A DNA stretch of 64,000 nt, taken from contig NZ_JBHSRI010000007.1 in assembly GCF_042658845.1 (NCBI RefSeq), positions 138,899 to 202,898 of the forward strand, given 5' to 3'. This stretch comes from Paenisporosarcina macmurdoensis. GTDB taxonomy: Bacteria; Bacillota; Bacilli; Bacillales_A; Planococcaceae. Position numbers and translations under genes: made by a program. Each line of letters starts with the position of its first letter. Positions within the stretch are counted from its first letter, which is position 1. Below, one piece after another: positions 9,031 to 17,215 of the stretch. The notes below the pieces were generated by a model. It had not been told where the DNA came from, ran no database searches, and worked only from the letters and a program-made list of their open reading frames with translations.

Positions 9031-9098
9031 AAGTGTCTGGAATCTAGGAGGGAAGTGGATGAAACGCCCACTCTCTTTATAGAATCAGGCACTTTTTT
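9031..9098 (+). terminator. Terminator after ysdA
   Basis: A long hairpin: AGTGTCTGGAATCT near 9031-9046 pairs imperfectly with AGAATCAGGCACT near 9081-9093, followed by seven T. The apical part contains a second short stem (AGTGG / CCACT). Confidence 0.75.
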
Positions 9099-9152
9099 TC
9101 GGTTCGAACATGGGAATTGGAGAAATAAGTGCAGAGCGGTCATATAAATTCG

Positions 9153-9420
9153 GAAACCGCCCATAGTCGACATGAATCCGCTTATAGACATGTGAAAACC
9201 GCCGATAGTCGACACGAATCCGCTTATAGACCATGGATAAGGTCGACAAAAGCTGGAGAACTAAGCGCTGAAGATATGAAGAAGGTCATTGAAATTAGAT
9301 AACCGCTGATAGTCGACACGAATCCGCTCATAGACATGTGATAACCGCCGATAGTCGACATGAAACCGCTTATAGATATGTGATAACCGCCGATAGTCGA
9401 CACAAATCGGCTTATAGACC
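9153..9420. repeat. 42-bp tandem repeats in two clusters
   Basis: Five copies of a unit containing CCGCCGATAGTCGACACG and AATCCGCTTATAGACATG fill most of the ysdA-ysdB gap. Copies start at 9153 and 9195 (first cluster) and at 9299, 9341 and 9383 (second cluster), so the period is exactly 42 bp within each cluster; the last unit of each is cut short. About 65 bp of unrelated sequence separates the clusters. Each unit appears to be two diverged 21-bp halves sharing the CCGCnnATAG core. Reading frames on the minus strand through this block only mirror the repeat. Confidence 0.85.
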
Positions 9421-9455
9421 AGACCAGCAAATCAATCCCAAAACAACAATAGAAA

Positions 9456-9482
9456 ACCCCGGCACAATACTGTGTCGGGGTT
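9456..9482. terminator. Bidirectional-type terminator between repeats and ysdB
   Basis: ACCCCGGCACA and TGTGTCGGGGT form an 11-bp stem around a short loop. It lies 8 bp beyond the ysdB stop on the minus strand, where the A-rich left flank (AGAAA) supplies a weak U tract. Confidence 0.65.
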
Positions 9483-9489
9483 CAATATA

Positions 9490-9876
9490 TTATTGATCTT
9501 TCATCAATTGTTCGATAGGGTTCTTCCAGCTTATGTCCGCGTCAGCATAGTTCATTAAAATCTCTTTTTCAAGAAATAAGAAATCATCTCGCGTAAAGCC
9601 TTGTAATTTCATCGTGTCTCTGGCCCACACAAAGATAGAGACCACTTCAAAAGCACTGTCAGTTGTACCAAGATATTTCTCGCCTTCAAATAATGCGCCT
9701 TTATAGGAAATGAAGAAATTCTTCCGAACGTTTTTTACATCATCATAAAAATAGTATGAACCCTTCTCATAGGCGTCATCTAATTTGCGTTTGGGATCCA
9801 TTAAATAAGCGATTCCGCGATAAAATAAGTAAACAATAAGAGCGAGAATCAGAAATCGAATTAATACAACTATCAT
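9490..9876 (-). CDS. ysdB: YsdB-like membrane-anchored protein
   Basis: A 128-aa protein with one N-terminal membrane segment (IVVLIRFLILALIVYLFYRG) followed by a soluble part with DPKRKLDDA, NVRKNFFISYKGALFEGEKY and TTDSAFEVVSIFVW. As I remember B. subtilis YsdB, a sigma-W-controlled protein of unknown function, these stretches match it. The start at 9876 is preferred over one 8 codons earlier because GAGGGGGG lies 6 nt upstream. It sits between ysdA and ysdC as in B. subtilis, but on the opposite strand to its neighbours. Confidence 0.75.
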   Translation of the reverse strand: MIVVLIRFLILALIVYLFYRGIAYLMDPKRKLDDAYEKGSYYFYDDVKNVRKNFFISYKGALFEGEKYLGTTDSAFEVVSIFVWARDTMKLQGFTRDDFLFLEKEILMNYADADISWKNPIEQLMKDQ

Positions 9877-9974
9877 TATGAACCCCCCTCGGGCAGACAT
9901 GTTATTATGGTATACGGATGAACTTATCCATTGGTTTCAAGTATGATCAAATTTTTTATTTTGGAGGCATTAAC

Positions 9975-10460
9975 ATGAAATTAAAACCACTTTTTAATAT
10001 GCAAAGAAATCTCGATACATATATTCAAACGGAAAAAAACATTACGCATGATGTATTTCTCGAAAAAGGACTTGCACTTCTAGTTGAACTAGCAGAGTTA
10101 GCAAATGAAACACGATGTTTTAAATTTTGGAGTTCAAAAGGTCCGTCTGAAAAAGACGTCATCTTAGAAGAGTACGTGGATTCAATTCACTTTTTATTAT
10201 CTTTAGGCAATGAAATGAAATTAGATGACTTGGAGTTATGGCCGGTTGATCACCCTGAAGAGTCACTAACCTTACTATTTTTACATACCCACACATCAAT
10301 TAATCAATTTTTACTTGAACCTACTAAAGGAAATTATGAAGATATTTGGTCTTGGTATGGCGCAGTCGCTACGAATCTTGGATTTACACATGAACAAATC
10401 ATTCAAGCTTATCTTGATAAGAACGAAAAAAATTATGAGCGCCAACGCTCTGGTTATTAA
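9975..10460 (+). CDS. Dimeric dUTPase family protein
   Basis: An all-alpha nucleotide pyrophosphohydrolase of the dUTPase_2/MazG-like superfamily, expected to hydrolyse dUTP to dUMP and keep uracil out of DNA. The 161-aa product shows the metal-binding helices: ELAELANETRCFKFW (E-x-x-E type) and EEYVDSIHFLLSLG (E-x-x-x-D type). The ATG at 9975 is chosen from the GGAGG site 7 nt upstream. B. subtilis has no such gene between ysdB and ysdC, so this is an insertion into an otherwise conserved order. The exact nucleotide substrate is inferred from the family. Confidence 0.85.
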   Translation: MKLKPLFNMQRNLDTYIQTEKNITHDVFLEKGLALLVELAELANETRCFKFWSSKGPSEKDVILEEYVDSIHFLLSLGNEMKLDDLELWPVDHPEESLTLLFLHTHTSINQFLLEPTKGNYEDIWSWYGAVATNLGFTHEQIIQAYLDKNEKNYERQRSGY

Positions 10461-10530
10461 CGAATATTTTGAAAACTGAAGACGTTTACATTATAATAAA
10501 ATTGAAGTGTATATTTAGGAGGGCGAAATA

Positions 10531-11619
10531 ATGACAAAGCTAGATGCAACATTAACTATGCTAAAAGAATTGACAGATGCAAAAGCAATTCCTGGTAATG
10601 AACGGGAAGCTCGCGATGTAATGCGAAAATACATAGAGCCATTTGCAGACCGCATGGATACGGACAACTTAGGCAGCTTGATCGCTGAAAAAGTCGGAGA
10701 TGCTAATGGACCAAAAATTATGGTTGCCGGACACTTAGATGAAGTCGGTTTTATGGTTTCACAAATCGACTCTAAAGGGTTTTTAAAGTTCCAAACAGTT
10801 GGAGGCTGGTGGTCACAAGTAATGTTAGCTCAACGAGTAACCATCGTTACACGTAAGGGTGAATCTATTATCGGTGTCATCGGTTCTAAACCACCACACA
10901 TCTTGTCACCTGAAGCTCGTAAAAAGCCAGTAGAGATTAAAGATATGTTTATTGATATCGGTGCCTCTACGCAAGAAGAAGCGATGGAGTGGGGCGTATC
11001 ACCTGGAGATATGGTAACTCCATATTTCGAGTTTACGGTTATGAACAATGAAAAACTACTTCTTGCAAAAGCTTGGGACAATCGCATTGGTTGTGCCATT
11101 GCAATTGATGTATTAAAGGCGTTAAAAGATGAGAAGCACCCAAATATCGTCTACGGTGTTGGAGCAGCTCAAGAAGAAGTTGGCTTACGTGGTGCACGCA
11201 CCGCTGCTGCAAAAATCAAACCAGACATTGGTTTCGCAGTTGATGTTGGTATTGCTGGAGATACACCTGGAATCACGGCTAAAGAATCAACAAGTAAAAT
11301 GGGTGAAGGTCCTCAAATCGTATTATTTGATGCGTCGATGGTTTCCCATAAAGGGCTTCGTGACTTAGTCGTAGATACAGCTAATGAAAACGGTATTCCG
11401 TTCCAGTTCGAATCAATACCTGGTGGCGGAACAGATGCAGGGGCTATTCACTTAACCGCAAATGGAGTTCCTTCATTAGCGATTGGTATTGCAACACGCT
11501 ATATTCACTCACATGCAGGTATTTTACATCGTGATGATTACGAAAATGCAGTTAAATTAATTGTTGCAGTGATCAAAAAACTTGATCGCGACACTGTCAA
11601 TAAAATCATATTTGAATAA
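10531..11619 (+). CDS. ysdC: M42-family metallo-aminopeptidase (YsdC)
   Basis: A cytoplasmic co-catalytic metal aminopeptidase of the M42 family (glutamyl aminopeptidase / deblocking type). The 362-aa protein has the expected metal ligands in VAGHLDEVGFM, AWDNRIGC, AAQEEVGLRGA, AVDVG and the late HSHAGILH. AQEEVGLRG contains the catalytic Glu pair of this family. AGGAGGG lies about 7 nt before the ATG. B. subtilis ysdC has the same length and position. Two terminators follow. Confidence 0.92.
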   Translation: MTKLDATLTMLKELTDAKAIPGNEREARDVMRKYIEPFADRMDTDNLGSLIAEKVGDANGPKIMVAGHLDEVGFMVSQIDSKGFLKFQTVGGWWSQVMLAQRVTIVTRKGESIIGVIGSKPPHILSPEARKKPVEIKDMFIDIGASTQEEAMEWGVSPGDMVTPYFEFTVMNNEKLLLAKAWDNRIGCAIAIDVLKALKDEKHPNIVYGVGAAQEEVGLRGARTAAAKIKPDIGFAVDVGIAGDTPGITAKESTSKMGEGPQIVLFDASMVSHKGLRDLVVDTANENGIPFQFESIPGGGTDAGAIHLTANGVPSLAIGIATRYIHSHAGILHRDDYENAVKLIVAVIKKLDRDTVNKIIFE

Positions 11620-11629
11620 ATAGGTTTTT

Positions 11630-11661
11630 AAAGCATCGCTTAGGCGATGCTTTTATTTTTC
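11630..11661 (+). terminator. Terminator after ysdC
   Basis: AAAGCATCGC and GCGATGCTTT form a stem around a TTAG loop, followed by TATTTTTC. Confidence 0.85.
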
Positions 11662-11727
11662 TGTTTATGCGAGAATTTATTATTGTTGAATGTAAATTAA
11701 CAAAATGTTAATGCACAATATATGTCA

Positions 11728-11761
11728 GAAAAGCATAGTCCACGGACTATGCTTTTTTATT
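11728..11761. terminator. Second hairpin after ysdC
   Basis: AAAAGCATAGTCC and GGACTATGCTTTT form a 13-bp stem with almost no loop, flanked by T and A runs. It can work in either direction. The remaining 200 bp before the coat gene are AT-rich; I see no clear promoter box there. Confidence 0.75.
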
Positions 11762-11961
11762 TGGAATTATAGAAACAAGGTATCTATATTAACACTCATA
11801 CATTAAAAGAAAACAAAAAATAGAAATAATCTACTATTATGTCCTCTCGGCCTATAGCATCCCTCTTTCACATAATAAGTTATAGAGAGAAAGCGAATTT
11901 TCGATAGAGGAACCGTAAGAGGTTTCAACTTTCAGTACATATGATAGGAGGTGTAAGCAAA

Positions 11962-12600
11962 ATGAAAAATGGCAATAAAATATGGGGGAAATTAGATGGC
12001 TGTGAATGTTTCAAATGTCGTAAACAAGAGATGGATCGTTACAAAAAATGTGACTGTCACAACAAGAAAAAAGATGACTGGGACAAAGAATACCATCGGT
12101 ACAAAAAATGTGACTGTCGCAACAAGAAAAAAGATGACTGTGGCAAAAGATACGATTGGTACAAAAAATGTGACTGTCACGACAAGAAAAAAGATGACTG
12201 TGGCAAAAGATACGATTGGTACAAAAAATGTGACTGTCACGACAAGAAAAAAGAAGACTGTGACAAAAGATACGATTGGGATAAAGAGTGTGACTGTCAC
12301 GACAAGAAAAAAGAAGACTGTGACAAAAGATACGATTGGGATAAAAAATGTGACTGGTACGATAAGTTAAAAGATTACTGGGATAAAAAATACGATTGGA
12401 ATAAAAAATTTGACTATTACGACAAGAAAAAAGAGGATTGGGATAAAAAACACGAAAAAAAATGTGCAAAGTGTAGATATGTAACCATTTGTGTAGTCTG
12501 CAAAGTTGAAGAAAAACATGATTGGGGCAAAGAATTTGACAGTTACGAATATAAAAAAGATGACTGTAATAAATGTAGGAGGACATTCAGACAAGATTAA
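11962..12600 (+). CDS. Lys/Asp/Cys-rich 20-residue repeat protein, probable spore coat protein
   Basis: I do not recognise a named family. The 212-aa protein is almost wholly Lys, Asp, Cys, Tyr and Trp. Its core is about seven 20-residue repeats of the form YDWYKKCDCHDKKKDDCGKR, encoded by 60-bp DNA repeats between about 12037 and 12456. Early repeats are Cys-rich (CDC); later ones replace Cys with Tyr, Trp or Phe. The C-terminus has a further Cys group (CAKCRYVTICVVCK). TAGGAGGTG lies 8 nt before the ATG. Its neighbours are YheC/YheD-type and CotZ-like genes, so a structural coat or crust protein, cross-linked by disulfides or modified by the adjacent ATP-grasp enzymes, is my inference. A metal-binding role is another possibility. 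Confidence 0.75.
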   Translation: MKNGNKIWGKLDGCECFKCRKQEMDRYKKCDCHNKKKDDWDKEYHRYKKCDCRNKKKDDCGKRYDWYKKCDCHDKKKDDCGKRYDWYKKCDCHDKKKEDCDKRYDWDKECDCHDKKKEDCDKRYDWDKKCDWYDKLKDYWDKKYDWNKKFDYYDKKKEDWDKKHEKKCAKCRYVTICVVCKVEEKHDWGKEFDSYEYKKDDCNKCRRTFRQD

Positions 12601-12686
12601 GTTCCAATCTGACAAATCATTTATCATTTATTAGACGGAAAAGAAAAGCGTCTAACAGAAGAAAAGAGAATATGGAGGTAGATTCA

Positions 12687-14018
12687 TTGAGTATTATTTT
12701 TAAGATAGTTTCTATAAGTAACGATGGTCATTGTCTTTTTTTACATCCTACCCAATTTAAATTAATCAATGAAACCACGGGGACAACTACAATATCCTTT
12801 GGTTTAAAAGAAATGGAGGTTACATATCAACAATCAGATATGCTAAGAGAGAACGAAATAGGGGTAACGAATACGATTATAGAATATTTGCAATTCCCTT
12901 TAGGGGTTGATTATGAGATAGCAATCCACAACGGAAATATCACAATCGGTCCATTTATTGGACTATTAATTGCCAAATCCCATGCGAAACTCAAGAGAAA
13001 ACTAAAAAAGCAACATCGAATAATTGAACAATACCCTTTATTGAATGGTGTTATTATTGCTTTTTCTTGGGAAGATATGGACCATAAAACCGAAACAATC
13101 CTCGGTTATTTATACAATTCATCTACTAAAGAATGGGAAAAAGGTACTTTTCCTTTTCCTACTGTCATAGTAAAAGAAATGGCATTGTCCAAAAACAGAA
13201 TTAAATTTCTAAAGAATCTGTACGGCTCACGTTTTTTTAATTCAAATTCTATTAATAAGTGGAAAATGTATCAATATCTTAGCGATAATAAGGAGTTACT
13301 TCCTCATTTACCAAAAACCGTTCTCTATAAAAGACCGAAGGATGTATTAAATGGTCTGAAACGCTTCGGTACTGTTTATGTGAAACCGATTTATGGGTTA
13401 AAGGGAATTGGAATAATGAAAATGGTAGCGGAACCTAGTCGTTATAGCATTCAGTACCGATTTAAACAAAAAAATAAGAAGATGTATTTATCCACTGAAA
13501 ATGAACTGCTTAATTATGTTAAAAATCATTTGAAAAAGAATAAATATATTATCCAAGAACAAATAGATTCACAATTACAGAAAGGCCATATTATTGATTT
13601 TAGAATTTTTCTAGTGAAAAACCAGACTGGCCAATGGGAAGATGTAGGCATGATCGCTAGGAAAGGGAGTAAGGGGAGTATTGTAAGCAACCTTTCTAAT
13701 GGAGGAAGAACAAATAATGTAATTAAATTGATGGCTGAAACGTTTCATATTTCTGAAGATCAGGTCTTAAGTATCCAAGAAGCCATGTCTGGGATTGCAA
13801 TTAAAGCAGCTGAAGAAATTGATAAATACGAAAATATCTATAGGCACGGTGTAGACATCGCTATCGATCGTCATCAACATATCAGTTTGATTGAACTAAA
13901 CCATAGATATCCAGCTTTTAAAAACTCTTTTCCTAAAGATGCTGTTACAAAGATTTATTATTCGAAACTTTCATATGCAAAATATCTAGCTGGATTTCCT
14001 TTAGATAAAGAGAAGTAA
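12687..14018 (+). CDS. YheC/YheD-type endospore coat-associated ATP-grasp protein
   Basis: Member of the ATP-grasp superfamily, which joins a carboxylate to an amine or other nucleophile through an acyl-phosphate. The 443-aa protein has an N-terminal region of unclear fold (about 1-200) and a C-terminal ATP-grasp part: YVKPIYGLKGIGIMKM (lysine and Gly-rich ATP loop), YIIQEQID, IIDFRIFLVKN, then the metal-binding end GVDIAID and ISLIELNHRYP. The closing GSIVSNLSNGG motif is typical of YheC/YheD. The TTG at 12687 is chosen because GGAGG lies 8 nt upstream; an ATG five codons earlier overlaps that site. Substrate unknown. Length is close to B. subtilis YheD (about 450 aa). Confidence 0.88.
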   Translation: MSIIFKIVSISNDGHCLFLHPTQFKLINETTGTTTISFGLKEMEVTYQQSDMLRENEIGVTNTIIEYLQFPLGVDYEIAIHNGNITIGPFIGLLIAKSHAKLKRKLKKQHRIIEQYPLLNGVIIAFSWEDMDHKTETILGYLYNSSTKEWEKGTFPFPTVIVKEMALSKNRIKFLKNLYGSRFFNSNSINKWKMYQYLSDNKELLPHLPKTVLYKRPKDVLNGLKRFGTVYVKPIYGLKGIGIMKMVAEPSRYSIQYRFKQKNKKMYLSTENELLNYVKNHLKKNKYIIQEQIDSQLQKGHIIDFRIFLVKNQTGQWEDVGMIARKGSKGSIVSNLSNGGRTNNVIKLMAETFHISEDQVLSIQEAMSGIAIKAAEEIDKYENIYRHGVDIAIDRHQHISLIELNHRYPAFKNSFPKDAVTKIYYSKLSYAKYLAGFPLDKEK

Positions 14019-14053
14019 AAGCTCGTGAAGCCAATCACTGAAGAACTCTGTAC

Positions 14054-14102
14054 TTGTAGACACTTAAAAATACCCTGTTTTGGGTTTTTTAAGTGTCTAC
14101 AA
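14054..14102. terminator. Long perfect hairpin after the first coat ATP-grasp gene
   Basis: TTGTAGACACTTAAAAA on the left and TTTTTTAAGTGTCTACAA on the right, with an inner ACCC/GGGT stem, give a near-perfect 49-nt palindrome with A and T runs built into the arms. It would stop transcription from either side, separating this gene from the next ATP-grasp gene. Confidence 0.85.
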
Positions 14103-14417
14103 TTTTAAGGAGAGAAACAGGGTTAAAAACATTTTAACGGACTAAAAATTCAGCGTTTACAATTGGGGAATTTACTATGAAGAATAGTGTGCGATTGTTC
14201 ACTTAATATACGTAATTTAACTTAAGTTATTAGTATTCGTATGGATATAAACACCTTTCATAGCCTAAGTGAATACATATATTAAAGCATATTATTGAAG
14301 GACTAAGTTAAATTAGAAGATATAACAATGATGACTTATTTTAAGGTGAGTGTAGTAGGCTTTTGAAGATTTAATTAGTAAGTAAAGATTGGTTTCTTTA
14401 CTAATAAGGAGGATGAC
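14103..14417 (+). other. AT-rich gap before the second coat transcription unit
   Basis: About 315 bp without a gene. It must hold the promoter of the three-gene unit that follows. CATAGCCTA at 14259-14267 fits the minus-10 pattern CATAnnnTA of the late mother-cell sigma factor SigK, but I find no convincing AC-type minus-35 element at the right distance. Low confidence. Confidence 0.3.
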
Positions 14418-15635
14418 ATGTACACAATTTTATTTATTGGCACTAAGAAATCCGGCTCAAGTAGAGAAGCAATTAAAGCAGCTGATCGCTTAGGATATCT
14501 TACGGTATTGTTAACTGAAAAAATAAATTATATAGAGCAACGAAAAGAATTTCCAGATGTTTCACAAATGATCTATTTAGAAGATCTGACAGAAGATCAT
14601 ATCCGAACGGAGTATAAAAGACTTCAACATCAAGGAAGAATTATAAAGGCGATTATTAGCTTTGTGGATCCTTATGTATCTTTAGCTGCAGAACTTATGA
14701 ATGAATTATGTAATTCAAATATCTCTGTAGAAGCTTTTAAAAAAATGGAAGATAAAATCCTGACGAGAAATACGTTACAAAAAAATGCAACGGCTCCCAA
14801 ATATGATGTATTTCTTCCGAACGACGAATTGGGAAATTTTATTAATAAGGGACATAGTTATCCGCTAATTGTAAAATCACCTGTTTCTGGAGGATCGAAG
14901 GATGTCTATTTAGTCCAAAATAAATTTGAAATGAAAAAGAAAATAGAAAAAATTTCAAAGCTTTATCCAAATCAAGATATTTTAATCGAAGAATATTTAG
15001 ATGGACCTCAATATATAGTGGAGGTTCTCGTGCATAAAGGTAATTTAAATATTGTTGCTATTGTAAAACAGGATATCACCAAAATAATAAAATTTATTGT
15101 AACCGGTTATGAAATACAACCTGATCCTGAAGAAAGTTTATACAGAAGCTTGTTTGATGCTGTAGAATCGATCATTAAAGATTTAGGAGTAGTAAATGCT
15201 GCGTGTCATCTTGAAATTAGACTTGTACATGGTAATTGGAAGTTGATTGAGATCAATCCAAGAATATCTGGCGGAGCCATGAATCGAATGATCGAAGAAG
15301 CATATGGAATTAACTTAGTAGAAGAAACGATGATGTCTTATCTCGATAATGAACCCGATTTAGAGAGAAAACACGAACAAAATATATATACCCATTATCT
15401 TATTATTAATTCATCTGGGAAACTATTAAAAGTGACAGGTAAAAACATGGCCACTAATCTACCTGGAGTGAGAGAAGTTTATATAAAGCCACGTAAAGGA
15501 GCAAGTATGATCCCTCCAATATCAATGGGGCAGCGATATGCTTATGTGATTGCCTCTGGAGATACACCAGAAGAAGCAAAGAAAAACGCAGTAAACGCAA
15601 CGAGTCATATTAAATTCTATTTGGAGCCTTTATAG
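14418..15635 (+). CDS. ATP-grasp enzyme of the L-amino-acid-ligase type
   Basis: A 405-aa ATP-grasp protein with the architecture of BacD/YwfE-like amino acid ligases. It has an N-terminal Rossmann-like part (MYTILFIGTKKSGSS), a central ATP-grasp with YPLIVKSPVSGGSKDVYLV and ILIEEYLDGPQYIVEVLV, and metal-ligand strands AACHLEIRL and WKLIEINPRISGGAMNRMI. A C-terminal domain ends in GDTPEEAKKNA. Enzymes of this type form peptide bonds between free amino acids, or attach an amino acid to another molecule, using ATP. AAGGAGG lies 4-5 nt before the ATG. It is co-directional with the following YheC/YheD-type gene (12 nt apart), suggesting a joint role in spore coat modification; the substrate is unknown. 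Confidence 0.8.
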   Translation: MYTILFIGTKKSGSSREAIKAADRLGYLTVLLTEKINYIEQRKEFPDVSQMIYLEDLTEDHIRTEYKRLQHQGRIIKAIISFVDPYVSLAAELMNELCNSNISVEAFKKMEDKILTRNTLQKNATAPKYDVFLPNDELGNFINKGHSYPLIVKSPVSGGSKDVYLVQNKFEMKKKIEKISKLYPNQDILIEEYLDGPQYIVEVLVHKGNLNIVAIVKQDITKIIKFIVTGYEIQPDPEESLYRSLFDAVESIIKDLGVVNAACHLEIRLVHGNWKLIEINPRISGGAMNRMIEEAYGINLVEETMMSYLDNEPDLERKHEQNIYTHYLIINSSGKLLKVTGKNMATNLPGVREVYIKPRKGASMIPPISMGQRYAYVIASGDTPEEAKKNAVNATSHIKFYLEPL

Positions 15636-15647
15636 GAGATGAGTGAG

Positions 15648-16670
15648 ATGGTAACGGTCGGAATGCTTCATTTTAGAAAACATCCTCAAAAGGTTAAGAA
15701 GGCTTATGCTTGTGCCGCTGTTGCTAAAATGGAAGGTATTGAATTTTTTTATTTTTCTCCAGGAAACGTAAAATTCGAAGAAAAAATGATCAATGGATAT
15801 ATGTTCGAAGAAGGAAAATGGATTCAAAGAAAAATGATGTTTCCGGATGTAATTTATAATCCTACCAGTTTAAAAACAGTAAAAGGAAAAAAAGTCTATC
15901 GTAAACTCAAAAAGATTATCCCCTTTACAAGTCATTCCATCGGAAACAAATTAAAAGTGTACAGAAAAATTAAGGAAATGGCCGAATTCTCCAACTATCT
16001 AATTCCATCTGCAAAAATCAAGGGACCACAAACAGTAGTAAATGCATTAAACGATTATAAAAAAATAGTGATTAAGCCATTGTCTGGAAATAACGGAAAT
16101 AATGTTATTTATATCGAGAGGGATAACAATCAATTTAACCTCATCAAAGGCATCAAACAAAGTACAGTTGATGAAGCTGAACTAATTTCATTTATTGAAA
16201 CTCATATAAAAGAGAAGATATTTTTAGTTCAACCATTTGTATATTGTAAGACTAAGGATGGACTCCCTTTTGATATACGAATTCATGTACAAAAAAATGG
16301 TTTAGGAGATTGGGATACTACGTTAATTTATCCGCGTATTGGTTCTAAAGACGGAATCGTCAGCAATGTTAGTAGTGGAGGCTACACTGGGAAACTCGAT
16401 AAGTTTTTAGAAGGAGAATTTGGATTAGAAAGTTATGATATCAAGAAGGCTTTAGAACATTTTGCGCTACAGTTTCCAAAAAAATTTGATGATATGTATA
16501 TAAGATCACTGGATGAGCTCGGAATTGATATCGGGATAGATGAAAATAAAAAGATATGGATATATGAAGTGAATTGGAGACCAGGTTATGGCTATCGCGT
16601 GTTTGATGCTGCAAGGAATATTATTCCTTATGCTGCATATCTGGCCCTTCAAGATAAGAAAGTCGTATAA
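15648..16670 (+). CDS. Second YheC/YheD-type endospore coat-associated ATP-grasp protein
   Basis: A 340-aa ATP-grasp protein, shorter than the first YheC/YheD-type protein of the island and close in length to B. subtilis YheC. Visible motifs are VTVGMLHFRKHPQKVKKAYA at the start, IVIKPLSGNNGNNVIYI (ATP-binding Lys and Gly loop), FLVQPFV, PFDIRIHVQKN, the family-typical GSKDGIVSNVSSGGYTG, and the closing LGIDIGID and IWIYEVNWRPG. The ATG at 15648 is preferred over one 9 nt upstream, because AGGAG (15634-15638) directly abuts the earlier ATG. The gene starts 12 nt after its neighbour's stop, so the two are probably co-translated. Confidence 0.87.
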   Translation: MVTVGMLHFRKHPQKVKKAYACAAVAKMEGIEFFYFSPGNVKFEEKMINGYMFEEGKWIQRKMMFPDVIYNPTSLKTVKGKKVYRKLKKIIPFTSHSIGNKLKVYRKIKEMAEFSNYLIPSAKIKGPQTVVNALNDYKKIVIKPLSGNNGNNVIYIERDNNQFNLIKGIKQSTVDEAELISFIETHIKEKIFLVQPFVYCKTKDGLPFDIRIHVQKNGLGDWDTTLIYPRIGSKDGIVSNVSSGGYTGKLDKFLEGEFGLESYDIKKALEHFALQFPKKFDDMYIRSLDELGIDIGIDENKKIWIYEVNWRPGYGYRVFDAARNIIPYAAYLALQDKKVV

Positions 16671-16764
16671 ATCGATTTCGTTATTCAACCCAACCTTTGT
16701 AGATCTATCCATGTAAAAATATAAGTAAAATATATCATTTGCAAAGGAAGGGGGCGAATAAGAG

Positions 16765-17178
16765 ATGGATAAAATAAGTAGCATTTGTCTTGCAATGAAA
16801 ATATTACAAAAAGAACAAAAACTAGTAACTGAAAGGGACGTGGGTCTAAAATTCATAAATAAATCTCGAAAAATGGATACCATTCCCTTTATGCTTTTTA
16901 ACATGGATAGTCAAAAACCATTTACGGTTTACTACAAAGGAATCGCAACTCCGTATTTCCGTTTAGAAAAATTGAATGAGGAAACGTGTTGTGCAGAATT
17001 GTCACTACTCGAAGCTATTGATATGGATGGATATCCAGTGGACTCATATGAAGATGTTTACTCTCTTAGGAAAACAGATACATGCATAATTGTTGTTCTA
17101 AGTTGTTTCTGTGTAATTAATCCTCTTCCTCCTGTAATTGTAAACAAACCACTCCCTCATATTGAACCAAAATGTTAG
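16765..17178 (+). CDS. CotZ/CotY/ExsY-type spore coat (crust) protein
   Basis: A 137-aa Cys-rich protein. The stretch IPFMLFNMDSQKPFTVYYKG, the TPYFRLEKLN and CCAELSLLEAID segments and the ending KTDTCIIVVLSCFCVINPLPP match the pattern of the Spore-coat_CotZ family, whose members form the outermost crust or exosporium basal layer through disulfide cross-links. Cys residues sit at about 9, 79-80, 112, 120, 122 and the C-terminus. GGAAGGGGG lies about 11 nt before the ATG. It closes the coat island and strongly supports a sporulation role for the genes before it. Confidence 0.85.
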   Translation: MDKISSICLAMKILQKEQKLVTERDVGLKFINKSRKMDTIPFMLFNMDSQKPFTVYYKGIATPYFRLEKLNEETCCAELSLLEAIDMDGYPVDSYEDVYSLRKTDTCIIVVLSCFCVINPLPPVIVNKPLPHIEPKC

Positions 17179-17215
17179 CTTAACGAATTAGCTAAATATC
17201 TATAGGTAAATACAC

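Noticed and set aside
9153..9420. CRISPR array
   Set aside because: The units are directly adjacent without variable spacers, and no cas genes are near. The 20-bp array at 49.84 kb fails for the same reason.
9012..9430. Minus-strand reading frames of 67-68 codons with repeated STIGG/ISGF peptides
   Set aside because: They are translations of the 42-bp non-coding repeats, have no ribosome binding sites, and overlap the ysdA terminator.
11992..12627. Long antisense and alternate-frame reading frames across the coat repeat gene
   Set aside because: The 60-bp repeat unit lacks stops in several frames, so long frames arise automatically. Only the plus-strand frame from 11962 has a strong ribosome binding site and a sensible composition.
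14259..14267. SigK promoter before the amino-acid-ligase-type gene
   Set aside because: The minus-10 pattern fits, but no minus-35 element is found at the right spacing in AT-rich DNA. Kept only as a note in the gap entry.
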